From Terriglobus roseus DSM 18391 (lineage in GTDB: Bacteria; Acidobacteriota; Terriglobia; Terriglobales; Acidobacteriaceae): a stretch of 64,000 nucleotides of DNA. The position numbers and the translations under genes are program-made. This document shows, in pieces, positions 27,520 to 35,801 of the stretch. Where the stretch lies: assembly GCF_000265425.1 (NCBI RefSeq), contig NC_018014.1:4836001-4900000 (forward strand), read 5' to 3'. The notes beneath the pieces are model-generated. The model was given only the letters and a program-made list of their open reading frames with translations, did no database searches and was not told the origin of the DNA. The stretch's first letter is position 1. Each line of letters starts with the position of its first letter.

Positions 27520-28200
27520 TCAGGGGCGTTGTGCTCTGTAGCCTGCGGCGGGAATTGTGATCCGGAAGGTGTCTGGGGTGAAGTTGGGGTGATCTTCGAA
27601 ACTCAGAAAGGTGGTTGTGGTTGACGATCGAAAGCCGTTTGCCTTGTTCTCTATCTCCACCACATCTCGCAAGATGACAGGTCGAATAGGGTCTATGCAC
27701 ATTGTGCGAACGGCCTGCTCCAACACGATGCGGACGACTACACAACGCCTCTCGCTATCCGCGAGATGGACGTAATCATCGCCGACAACGAACAAAGACG
27801 CTTGATTGCTGCTTGGTACGATGAAGTTCATGAGCGATGGCTCGTAAAAGGACATGAGTGGAAAGCTGCACTGTCCGCCCGTTTCATTCAAGTAATAGCT
27901 CAGCCCTCCATCCCCTGAATAGAACTGTTGGGTTCCGTCGCAGACCATCGTTGTTCGGTCATCCCCGCTGTTGACTCTGCTCATTTTCAGCGGGCCTTCA
28001 GCGGCTAGTTTGATGTGAATATCGGTGCTTGCCAGCTTCAACCCAGGCCCAGAAACCTGCATCGTCTGGACGGCTTCGGCTCTCCAACTCCGCGTATTTT
28101 CTCCAAAGCTCTTCGCCCTTTGGAGCAATTCCATCGCGTCCGGAGCGCTCTGAGCTCGAATCGATCCTGTCAGTAAGATCAGCAATAGGACTCGGTGCAT
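27520..28200 (-). CDS. exported LolA/LolB-like hypothetical protein
   Basis: The 226-residue product starts MHRVLLLILLTGSIRAQS, a signal peptide. The mature part (LLQRAKSFGENTRSWRAEAVQTMQV, then DIHIKLAAEGPLKMSRVNSGDDRTTMVCDG) resembles the LolA/LolB-like outer-membrane lipoprotein-sorting fold used by many acidobacterial exported proteins. One CIDP and one CSFP cysteine are present. I start at the ATG at 28200; the frame extends further upstream without a signal. Its base composition is visibly less GC-rich than its neighbours, and it lies inside the inverted-repeat segment, suggesting transfer. Function unknown. Confidence 0.65.
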   Translation of the reverse strand: MHRVLLLILLTGSIRAQSAPDAMELLQRAKSFGENTRSWRAEAVQTMQVSGPGLKLASTDIHIKLAAEGPLKMSRVNSGDDRTTMVCDGTQQFYSGDGGLSYYLNETGGQCSFPLMSFYEPSLMNFIVPSSNQASLFVVGDDYVHLADSERRCVVVRIVLEQAVRTMCIDPIRPVILRDVVEIENKANGFRSSTTTTFLSFEDHPNFTPDTFRITIPAAGYRAQRP

Positions 28201-28333
28201 GGGACTAAGGCTACTACGGCGACCTTGAGGTAAGGTGGCCTCCGCTGACGCTCCCACCAACTCCACAGAAGTCGGCTTATCGTTAGAAGTCAGCTACTCC
28301 CTAAACGGCGTTTGCGGAAAGCCCACAGCCGCC

Positions 28334-28360
28334 TTTTTCCGAAAACCAGACTTTCCGGGT
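28334..28360. repeat. middle partial copy of the inverted-repeat family
   Basis: TTTTTCCGAAAACCAGACTTTCCGGGT resembles the left end (GTTTCCGAAAACCCGACTTTC) in the same orientation. It lies between the two divergent genes of the cassette. Confidence 0.55.
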
Positions 28361-28406
28361 AAAAGGTTTTCTTGCACATCGCAAGCGACCGTTGAGATGA
28401 TGGGCC

Positions 28407-28793
28407 ATGCCGAATTCGAGGAACAGGTTCCTGTCTTTCGTTATCCTTGCGTCATTCGGTGTCGGCGCAGGGTGTAAACATGCCCAGCAACCAATCACGT
28501 CGGGCATTGTGGTTGGAGATTATGTCTACATATCTGAAGATCCGGAGAACAAAGCGAGTGATCACAACGCAGATCACCTGAGGCTCCAGCCTGATGGGAA
28601 ATACGATCTTGTCCAAGGCGGCTCTTCGAAGCCTAAAACTGAGACCACAGGGAACTGGCGAATATGGAGTGGCGGGAGCAACGGACCAAGAGTCCTGTTA
28701 GATAACTCGGGCTACCCGATTGAGATCCATGACCGTGAGATCAGACTTCTCATCGATAACGACGTGGGCATCTGGTTCTCAAAAGCTAGGTGA
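28407..28793 (+). CDS. small lipoprotein, unknown function
   Basis: The 128 residues begin MPNSRNRFLSFVILASFGVGAGC, a lipoprotein signal with a lipobox ending at Cys23. The mature part has VVGDYVYISEDPENKASDHNADHL and GKYDLVQGG, a repeated beta-strand pattern, and ends with DREIRLLIDNDVGIWF. I do not recognise the family. It is divergent from the LolA/LolB-like gene, and both lie in the lower-GC segment bounded by inverted repeats. No good ribosome-binding site precedes the ATG (GATGATGGGCC), so translation may be weak. Confidence 0.55.
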   Translation: MPNSRNRFLSFVILASFGVGAGCKHAQQPITSGIVVGDYVYISEDPENKASDHNADHLRLQPDGKYDLVQGGSSKPKTETTGNWRIWSGGSNGPRVLLDNSGYPIEIHDREIRLLIDNDVGIWFSKAR

Positions 28794-28850
28794 TCTGCAG
28801 CGACTCACCGTCAGTTCGCCTAGCGCGGCCGCCATGGATTCCAGAAAACG

Positions 28851-28868
28851 GGGTTTTCGGAAACTGAG
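28851..28868. repeat. right 18-bp inverted repeat of a gene cassette
   Basis: GGGTTTTCGGAAACTGAG is the exact reverse complement of 27469-27486. Together they bound a 1.4-kb segment with two small exported-protein genes. No transposase is encoded between them. Confidence 0.8.
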
Positions 28869-28955
28869 CGGGGATTTGCAATCGGGAGTCGACTTCTCTC
28901 ACTACTGTCCCTGCCCCCTTGTCATCGGGTGTCACTCAGGACGACACTGTCCTCG

Positions 28956-29828
28956 ATGCCAAGCCTTCGCCCTGTCTCGCTCGCTCTGTTCGTACTGGCA
29001 CTCTCAGCGCAAGCCCAACAGTCCCTCACCGCGGAACAGGCCATCGCGAAGATGCGTGAGGCTGCGGGCGTTACGGCGGTTCCGAACACGGTGGACACCA
29101 TTAAAGCGGGCGATCCGGCCACCGTCGTCACCGGCATTGCGACGGTCATCGCGCCCACCATGGAGGTGCTACGCAAGGCCGCCGCCGCGCATGACAACCT
29201 GATCATCACGCACGAGCCGACGTTCTATAACCATCAGGACGCGGACACCATGTTCAAGAACGATCCCGTCTATGCCGAAAAGATGGCCTACATCCAAGAG
29301 CATGGCCTCGTCATCTTTCGCTGGCATGACGGCTGGCACGCACGCAAGCCGGATGGCATTACAGAGGGCTGGGTGAAGAAGGCTGGCTGGAAGCAATACC
29401 AGCATGCGGACAACCAGTACCTCTTTACCGTGCCGACGATCACCGTCGCCGAACTGGCCAAACAGCTTGCGGCAACGATGGGCAATCGCATTGTGCGCGT
29501 GATTGGCGATCCGAAGATGAAGGTCACCAAGGCCGCTTACGCGCCGGGAGCTTCCGGCGAGGCACGGCAGATCCAGGCTCTGGAGCGGGACGACGTCGAG
29601 GTGCTGGTGGCTGGTGAGATTCCTGAGTGGGAGACGATCTCCTACACGCTGGATGCCGTGCAGCAGGGACGCAGGAAGGCGATGATCCTGCTGGGGCACT
29701 ACACGTCAGAAGAGCCCGGCATGGACAACTGTGCCGTTTGGCTGAAGACGGTCTTCCACGAGACGAACATCGATTTCATTCCAGCGGGAGAGCCCTACTG
29801 GCTCTCTGGGCAGCCACCCAAGCGATAG
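28956..29828 (+). CDS. exported Nif3-like dinuclear metal protein
   Basis: The 290-residue protein has a signal peptide (MPSLRPVSLALFVLALSAQA) followed by a Nif3/DUF34-type domain. Metal-site features visible are NLIITHEPTFYNHQD (paired His/His) and the C-terminal GHYTSEEPGMDNCAVWLKT. Nif3 proteins are widespread, usually cytoplasmic and functionally undefined; an exported form is unusual but I have seen such sequences in Acidobacteriota. I chose the ATG at 28956 over a GTG at 28929 because it directly precedes the signal peptide. It ends 29 bases before the YncE/phosphoesterase gene. Confidence 0.8.
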   Translation: MPSLRPVSLALFVLALSAQAQQSLTAEQAIAKMREAAGVTAVPNTVDTIKAGDPATVVTGIATVIAPTMEVLRKAAAAHDNLIITHEPTFYNHQDADTMFKNDPVYAEKMAYIQEHGLVIFRWHDGWHARKPDGITEGWVKKAGWKQYQHADNQYLFTVPTITVAELAKQLAATMGNRIVRVIGDPKMKVTKAAYAPGASGEARQIQALERDDVEVLVAGEIPEWETISYTLDAVQQGRRKAMILLGHYTSEEPGMDNCAVWLKTVFHETNIDFIPAGEPYWLSGQPPKR

Positions 29829-29857
29829 GAATACCAGTTTCATATGGCTTGAGTATC

Positions 29858-32695
29858 ATGCTCGACATGCGTCCCCAGCGTGTCGTCACCGCAGCCCTTT
29901 TCTCAGCTTCGCTCGCAGTCCCTTCTGTCATCGCGCAGCAGCCGCAGACGGTCCTGAACCTGCCATCCAGCAAGCAGCTGATGCTGCCGGTACTGGGCGC
30001 GCCGCAGCGCCTGAACAGCCTCCCCATGGCCATGGTGACTTCGCCGGACGGCCGCTATGTCGCCGTCGTCAACGGTGGCTACGGCACCGCCGAGAGCGAC
30101 TACCTGCAGTCCATCGCCATCATCAACACGGCGACCGACGCGGTACAAGACTTCCCGGAGCACCGGACCGCGCGCGACATGCCGCAGACGCTCTATACGG
30201 GCCTGGTCTTCTCATCGGACGGCACACACCTGTATGCCAGCCTGGATTCCCTGACCGATCCGGAAGGTAAGGGCAAGCAGGCCACCGGCAACGCCATCGC
30301 CGTCTACAGCTTTCGCGATGGCGTGATCACGCCGGAACGCCTGTTGAAAGTGCCACTGCAGACGCTGGCACCGGGTCGCACGCAGAATGAACTGAACCCA
30401 GACACACCCAAGGGCAAGGCGATCCCCGTACCGACCGGCCTCGCGATCGTCCCGGGTAAGAACGGCGCCGCCGACCGGCTGCTGATCGCCGATGACTACT
30501 CCGATGACGTGCTGCTGATGGACACGGCCACCGGCGCAACGCTGAAGCGCTTCGACCTGGCCAGCAGTCCGGTCGTGCCTTCGACTTACCCCATCAGCAT
30601 CGCGGTCAGCCGCGACGGCCGCCGCGCCTTTGTAGGTCTTTGGAATGGCTCTGCCGTCGCCGAGCTTGATCTTGTCAGTGGTCGTACGGTGCAGACGCTC
30701 CCGCTGATGCCGCCCGCGCGACCCATCGATCCCAGCTCCCACCCGGCGGCCATGCATCTGAGCGCGGATGAGTCGCGGCTGTACGTCGCGCTTGCCAACC
30801 GCGATGCCGTCGCAGCCGTGGGCCTCAACGGCACACGCATGAAGCTGCTGGGCACATGGGACACGCGCCTGCCCGGCCAGACTCTCTTCGGAGCAATCCC
30901 CTCTGCGCTGGCCTTCAGCAACGACGGCAAGGAACTCTTCGTCGCCAACTCCGGCTCGAACGCCATCGCAGTACTGCACACCACGGACAAGCTGAGCCCG
31001 AAGACACCCGCCATCGCCGCAGGCTTCATCCCCACCGAGTGGTTCCCCACCGCCGTCACCGTGCACGCAGGCCATCTGCTCGTAGCAACCGGTAAGGGCA
31101 AGGGCACCGGGCCGAACGCGGCGCCCGCTGCAGCGCCGCACGATCCGGCAGCGGCAAAGGTCTTTAAGCCGCGCGCGCATGCGTACATCGCCACGCTGCT
31201 CTACGGCTCCGTGGCGTCCATCGATCTGACAAAGGCGATGCCGGACCTGGCGAAGCTGTCGGCTGCGGTAATGACCAGCAACCGCATGAACGCGGCGCAG
31301 GAGCATCTGCGCTTCGCGGGCGGCGCCAATCCCATTAAGCACGTGATCTACATCATCAAAGAGAACCGCACCTACGACCAGATCCTGGGTGACCTGGGTG
31401 TAGGCAACGGTGAGCCGTCGCTGACCATGTACGGCAAGAGCATCACGCCCAACGAGCACAAGCTGGCGCTGCAGTACGGCGTACTCGACAACTTCTATGA
31501 CTCCGGCGAGGTCTCCGGCAACGGCCACGTATGGTCGACCGCAGGGATCACCAGCGACTACACCGAACGCATCTGGCAGCAGAGCTATCGCGGCGGCGAG
31601 CGCATGTATGACTTCGAGGGTGTCGTCGAGCAGGGTTATCCGCTGGCTGAAGGCATCAGTGACGTCAACGAGCCGGCGAGCGGCTACATCTGGACGAACG
31701 TCGCGCGGCACGGCAAGACGCTGATGAACTTCGGCGAATTCATCAACACCGACTTCTGCACCGACAAGCACGTCGCGCAAGACAAGAGCCCGCTGCTGGG
31801 TACTCCGGAAGGCCAGGCGACGGGCTGCCCGCGCACGGCGATTCTGCCTGGCGAGCCCATCCCCACAAACTATGGCGGCGGCAACAGCCCTTACCCCTGG
31901 CCGATTCCGCTGATCGCAAAGAACACCGCGACCAAGCCCGAACTCCAGAACCACTACGATCCGCTCTACCCGGACTTCGGACTCGAATTCCCGGAACAGC
32001 TTCGTTTCGAAGAGTTTCGCAACCATGTGGAGCAGTGGAAGCGTGATCTGGCAGCGGGCCACGACACCATGCCGAACTTCATCATGATGCGCATGGGCAA
32101 CGACCACACGGCGGGCACCAAGGCCGGCAGCCCGACGCCGCGCGCCTCCGTTGCGGACAACGATCTGGCCGTTGGCCGGCTGGTCGATGCCATCTCGCAC
32201 AGTAACCTGTGGGACAGCACTGCAATCTTTGCGCTGGAAGACGATGCGCAGGACGGCGCGGACCACGTGGACGCGCACCGCAGCATCGCTCTGATCGCCA
32301 GCAAGTACGCACCGCACGGCCCCAGCGCGACGGTCGATCACACCTTCTACACGACCGTGAGCGTGCTGCGCACCATGGAAGACCTGCTGGGCCTGCCGCC
32401 CATGAACAACAACGATGCCTCCGCACCGCTGATCCAGATCTTCAGCGGCGACGGCTCCGCTGAGCCCTTCACGGCCGACTACAGCAATCGCGACAACAAA
32501 CTGATCTACACCGCGAACACCCCCCAGGCCATTGGTGCGAAGGCCTCGGCGAAGATGGACTTTACCCACGAAGACCGGGCCGACCCGCGCAAACTAAACG
32601 TGATCCTGTGGCAGGATGCCATGGGCAATGCCGCGGCGGTGCCGCAGATGATCCTGCATCCGAAGGACGCCCACAAGGACGATGACGACGACTAG
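29858..32695 (+). CDS. exported YncE-type propeller / alkaline phosphatase-fold fusion
   Basis: The 945-residue protein has a signal peptide (to about residue 27). An N-terminal seven-bladed YVTN/YncE propeller follows, with repeated RLLIADDYSDDVLLMDTATG, LYVALANRDAVAAVG and LFVANSGSNAIAVL blades. The C-terminal half (from ~490) is a phosphoesterase of the alkaline-phosphatase/phospholipase C superfamily, with HVIYIIKENRTYDQILGD, GEVSGNGHVWST, DTMPNFIMMRMGNDHTAG and ALEDDAQDGADHVDAHRS, the last two carrying metal ligands. Two ATGs (29858 and 29867) could start it. The substrate is unknown; phospholipid or phosphodiester hydrolysis is likely. Confidence 0.9.
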   Translation: MLDMRPQRVVTAALFSASLAVPSVIAQQPQTVLNLPSSKQLMLPVLGAPQRLNSLPMAMVTSPDGRYVAVVNGGYGTAESDYLQSIAIINTATDAVQDFPEHRTARDMPQTLYTGLVFSSDGTHLYASLDSLTDPEGKGKQATGNAIAVYSFRDGVITPERLLKVPLQTLAPGRTQNELNPDTPKGKAIPVPTGLAIVPGKNGAADRLLIADDYSDDVLLMDTATGATLKRFDLASSPVVPSTYPISIAVSRDGRRAFVGLWNGSAVAELDLVSGRTVQTLPLMPPARPIDPSSHPAAMHLSADESRLYVALANRDAVAAVGLNGTRMKLLGTWDTRLPGQTLFGAIPSALAFSNDGKELFVANSGSNAIAVLHTTDKLSPKTPAIAAGFIPTEWFPTAVTVHAGHLLVATGKGKGTGPNAAPAAAPHDPAAAKVFKPRAHAYIATLLYGSVASIDLTKAMPDLAKLSAAVMTSNRMNAAQEHLRFAGGANPIKHVIYIIKENRTYDQILGDLGVGNGEPSLTMYGKSITPNEHKLALQYGVLDNFYDSGEVSGNGHVWSTAGITSDYTERIWQQSYRGGERMYDFEGVVEQGYPLAEGISDVNEPASGYIWTNVARHGKTLMNFGEFINTDFCTDKHVAQDKSPLLGTPEGQATGCPRTAILPGEPIPTNYGGGNSPYPWPIPLIAKNTATKPELQNHYDPLYPDFGLEFPEQLRFEEFRNHVEQWKRDLAAGHDTMPNFIMMRMGNDHTAGTKAGSPTPRASVADNDLAVGRLVDAISHSNLWDSTAIFALEDDAQDGADHVDAHRSIALIASKYAPHGPSATVDHTFYTTVSVLRTMEDLLGLPPMNNNDASAPLIQIFSGDGSAEPFTADYSNRDNKLIYTANTPQAIGAKASAKMDFTHEDRADPRKLNVILWQDAMGNAAAVPQMILHPKDAHKDDDDD

Positions 32696-32782
32696 CGGCG
32701 TGGGTTCGTCACGCGGCTGCGGTCGACGGTTCATGCACCCGTCGTAACTCCGGCACCCCGGCAAACTATACTGCTGGGAGCC

Positions 32783-33337
32783 ATGAGTGAAAGCCACGCC
32801 CCCGTGATGGATATCCAGCAGATTATGAAGCTGCTGCCGCACCGCTACCCGTTTCTGCTGATCGACCGCGTCATTGACGTGGATCCCAAGCAGCGCATCG
32901 TCTGCCTGAAGAACGTGACGGCGAACGAGCCGCACTTCACCGGACACTTTCCGGACTACCCGCTGATGCCCGGCGTGCTGATCGTGGAAGCGATCGCGCA
33001 GGCCGGCGGATGCCTTCTGCTGAACGAGATCCCCGACCGCGAAAACAAGCTGATGGTCTTCACCGGCATCGACGGCGCGAAGTTCCGCCGGCCCGTAACG
33101 CCGGGCGACCAGCTCCGCATTGAGGTCACTGTTCTGCAGTGGCGCTCGCGCGCGGTGAAGATGCATGGCGTCGCCACCGTGGACGGCAAAGTCGCCTGCG
33201 AGGCGACGGTGATGTGCCAGCTCGTACCGCGCCCCACGGCTCCCGCTGCCGCGCCGACCACCCCAGCCGCCCCAACCACCGTCGGCGAATCGAACCCGCA
33301 GCAGGACGCGACCGCACTTCCCGAGGCCGCGGTTTAA
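32783..33337 (+). CDS. fabZ: 3-hydroxyacyl-ACP dehydratase FabZ
   Basis: FabZ dehydrates 3-hydroxyacyl-ACP in fatty acid synthesis. The 184 residues contain [16 protein letters not shown] and the active-site block [22 protein letters not shown] (His55, Glu69). A ~35-residue Ala/Pro/Thr-rich C-terminal tail is longer than usual. It overlaps nothing but lies two bases upstream of lpxA, the classical fabZ-lpxA arrangement that balances phospholipid and lipid A precursors. The ATG at 32783 follows CTGGGAG, a good ribosome-binding site. Confidence 0.96.
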   Translation: MSESHAPVMDIQQIMKLLPHRYPFLLIDRVIDVDPKQRIVCLKNVTANEPHFTGHFPDYPLMPGVLIVEAIAQAGGCLLLNEIPDRENKLMVFTGIDGAKFRRPVTPGDQLRIEVTVLQWRSRAVKMHGVATVDGKVACEATVMCQLVPRPTAPAAAPTTPAAPTTVGESNPQQDATALPEAAV

Positions 33338-33339
33338 CG

Positions 33340-34125
33340 ATGCCCATCCATTCCAGCGCGATTGTCGCCGCCGGCGCCGTGGTGCCGGAGAGCTGCACCG
33401 TCGGCCCCTTCTGCATCGTGGGGCCGAACGTCGTGCTGGGCGAGCGCTGCGAACTGGTGAGCCACGTCATCCTCGACGGTCACCTGACCATGGGCGACGA
33501 CAACCGCGTCTTCCCTTTCACTTCCCTCGGCTGCAGCCCGCAGGACCTGAAGTACAAGGGCGAGCCGACGAGGCTGACCATCGGCAACGGCAACACCTTC
33601 CGCGAGAGCATCACCATCAGCCGCGGCACCGCAGGCGGCGGCGGCGAGACGACCATTGGCGATGGCTGCCTGATCATGGCCTACGTCCACATCGGCCATG
33701 ACTCGCACATTGGCAACGGCTGCATCCTGCCCAACGGCGCCACGCTTGCCGGTCACGTCATCGTGGAGGATTATGCGGTCCTGAGCGCCAACGCACCGGT
33801 GCACCAGTTCTGCACGATCGGCGCCTATGCCTACATCGGCGGCGGAACGACCATCACGCAGGATGTGATGCCCTACTCGCTCACCAGCGTCCGCCGTGAG
33901 AACCGAGCCTTCGGCATCAACAAGGTTGGGCTGGAGCGTCGCGGCTTTACGCCGGAAGAGATCAAGCAGCTGCGTGCCGCCTACCGCCTGCTGCAGAACA
34001 ACAAGATGAATACCTCGCAGGCGCTGGAAGCCATCCGCGAGAAGATCGCTGCGGGCGAGTTCGGGGAGCGCGTCGGCTACCTCGCCGAGTTCATTGCGAA
34101 GAGCGAGCGCGGCGTGATCAAGTAA
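33340..34125 (+). CDS. lpxA: acyl-ACP--UDP-N-acetylglucosamine O-acyltransferase LpxA
   Basis: LpxA transfers a 3-hydroxyacyl chain to UDP-GlcNAc, the first step of lipid A synthesis. The 261 residues form a left-handed beta-helix: hexapeptide repeats from the N-terminus (IVAAGAVVPESCTVGPFCIVGPNVVLG) through ~residue 190, then a helical C-terminus (GLERRGFTPEEIKQLRAAYRLL). The catalytic His lies in IMAYVHIGHDSHIGNG. It starts two bases after the fabZ stop, so translation is probably coupled. The pair ends at a strong hairpin shared with hisS. Confidence 0.96.
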   Translation: MPIHSSAIVAAGAVVPESCTVGPFCIVGPNVVLGERCELVSHVILDGHLTMGDDNRVFPFTSLGCSPQDLKYKGEPTRLTIGNGNTFRESITISRGTAGGGGETTIGDGCLIMAYVHIGHDSHIGNGCILPNGATLAGHVIVEDYAVLSANAPVHQFCTIGAYAYIGGGTTITQDVMPYSLTSVRRENRAFGINKVGLERRGFTPEEIKQLRAAYRLLQNNKMNTSQALEAIREKIAAGEFGERVGYLAEFIAKSERGVIK

Positions 34126-34135
34126 ATCTGCAGAA

Positions 34136-34173
34136 GCGGACCCCACATCTCGCCTGTGAGACGTGGGGTCCGC
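34136..34173. terminator. bidirectional hairpin between lpxA and hisS
   Basis: An 11-bp stem GCGGACCCCAC/GTGGGGTCCGC (34136-34146 with 34163-34173) is extended by an inner TCTC/GAGA pairing. It separates the convergent lpxA and hisS genes. Confidence 0.85.
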
Positions 34174-34174
34174 A

Positions 34175-35518
34175 CTACACCTTACCGCGTAATGCCTGCG
34201 GCAGATCCTCAAACGCAACCTTCGCCTGGTCGCCTGTGCTGAACGTCTTCACCGTTGCAGACTTCGCACTGACCTCATCCTCGCCCAGGATGACGATGCT
34301 GCGAGCCACACGGTCTGCAGCGTCGAAGCTCTTCTTCAGACGGAAGGTACCGTCACCGACTTCAACACTCAGTCCACCGGTACGCAACGTGCGTGCCAGC
34401 GCCAGCGCAGCGGCGTTCTGCGCAGGGCTGAGCGGTGCAATGTAGGCGTCGATCTTCGCAGCGTCTGCTTCACCCTCAGCAGCGACGCGAGCTTCTTCCA
34501 GCGCCTGCAGCGTCAGGATCAATCGGTCCTCACCGATAGCGAAGCCGATGCCCGGAGCCTTGGGGCCGCCCAGCATCTCGCTCAGACCGTCGTAGCGACC
34601 GCCGCCCAGCAGCGCGTTCTGCGTGCCCAGACCCAGGTCCACCGTGAACTCAAACGTCGTGCGCGTGTAGTAGTCGAGACCGCGCACCAGTCGCGGGTTC
34701 ACCGTGTACGGCACGCTGCAGGCATCCAGCGCAGCCTTCACCTCGTTGAAGTGCTGCGTCGATGCTTCGTCCAGATAGTCGGCGATCTTCGGCAGAGCGT
34801 TGATGATCTCCTGGTCGGCCTCGTCCTTGCTGTCGAGCACGCGCAGTGGATTCGTCTCGGCACGCCGCTGATTGTCGGGACACATCTGATCCTTCACCGG
34901 CAGCAGCGCCTCGCGCAGAGCGGCAACGTAACGCGGGCGATCAGTCGACGATCCAACCGAGTTGAGCAGCAGGCGCCAGCCCTTGTACTCGTTCTCCGCG
35001 CTCGCGCGTGGAATACCAAGCTCGTCCAGCAGCGTGGCAAGCATCTCCAGGATCTCCGCATCGCGCAGCGGTGATTCGCTGCCGCTGGTTGCAGGTCCGA
35101 TGACCTCTGCACCGATCTGGAAGAACTGACGGTAGCGGCCCTTCTGCGGGCGCTCACGCCGGAACTGCGGGCCGATGTAGTACAGCTTCTGCAACTGGCC
35201 CGTATCGCCCAGCTTGTGCTCGATGTAGGCGCGCACCACACCGGCTGTATTCTCGGGCCGCAGCGTGAGTGACTGGGCCTTCTCGCTTGCAGCGCGTGCG
35301 CGGTCTTCCCACGTGTACATCTCTTTGCTGACGATGTCGGTCTCTTCGCCAACGCCGCGTGCGAAGAGCTCGGTCGCTTCAAGAACGGGTGTGCGGATCT
35401 CGCCGAAGTTGTAGCGTGCGAAGACATCGCGTGCCGTGCGTTCGACACGATTCCACAGGGCAGTCTCAGGGGGCAGCAGGTCACGCGTGCCGCGGATTGC
35501 TTTGACGATCGGGGCCAT
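34175..35518 (-). CDS. hisS: histidyl-tRNA synthetase
   Basis: The 447 residues form a class II synthetase that charges tRNA-His. The histidine-specific signatures are visible: KAIRGTRDLLPPE at the N-terminus, LRPENTAGVVRAYIEHKL, YYIGPQFRRERPQKGRYRQFFQIGAEVIG (motif 2), RGLDYYTRTTFEFT (HisA) and GGGRYDGLSEMLGGPKAPGIGFAIGEDRL (HisB). The C-terminal anticodon-binding domain is present but ends with a short tail. The ATG at 35518 is well placed. It is monocistronic and its terminator is shared with lpxA. Confidence 0.97.
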   Translation of the reverse strand: MAPIVKAIRGTRDLLPPETALWNRVERTARDVFARYNFGEIRTPVLEATELFARGVGEETDIVSKEMYTWEDRARAASEKAQSLTLRPENTAGVVRAYIEHKLGDTGQLQKLYYIGPQFRRERPQKGRYRQFFQIGAEVIGPATSGSESPLRDAEILEMLATLLDELGIPRASAENEYKGWRLLLNSVGSSTDRPRYVAALREALLPVKDQMCPDNQRRAETNPLRVLDSKDEADQEIINALPKIADYLDEASTQHFNEVKAALDACSVPYTVNPRLVRGLDYYTRTTFEFTVDLGLGTQNALLGGGRYDGLSEMLGGPKAPGIGFAIGEDRLILTLQALEEARVAAEGEADAAKIDAYIAPLSPAQNAAALALARTLRTGGLSVEVGDGTFRLKKSFDAADRVARSIVILGEDEVSAKSATVKTFSTGDQAKVAFEDLPQALRGKV

Positions 35519-35801
35519 CTGTTCAGTTTAGCGAATGGCACAAAGTACGTATGCGCACAGGCTATGCAAGCGAGCTACAGTTGCGATAGAACGTTGTGCG
35601 CAGAACGCGGACAACAACTGCGGTGCTGTACGAAGAAGCAGCAGAACCAAATTCTGCTCGCACGGAAAACTTCTTCTTGCCATTGCACCATCTGCGGTGC
35701 ACCATATTGCTGTGTTGCAATCGTGTCATTCGTCTGCGATTGCCTCATGCGTCCGCTGGGTTTGTTGCATCCTACCTGCATCGGTAGCTGGAGGTTGAAC
35801 C
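35519..35801. other. intergenic region, probable promoter area
   Basis: About 280 bases without a gene separate the divergent hisS and the bipolar protein gene. The sequence is noticeably lower in GC than its surroundings (TTGTGCGC, AATTCTGCTC, AACTTCTTCTTGCC). I see the GGAGG ribosome-binding site near 35790 but no other defined element. Confidence 0.5.

Noticed and set aside
30212-32569. 785-codon minus-strand frame opposite the YncE/phosphoesterase gene
   Set aside because: The plus-strand protein has clear domain motifs; the antisense frame shows none.
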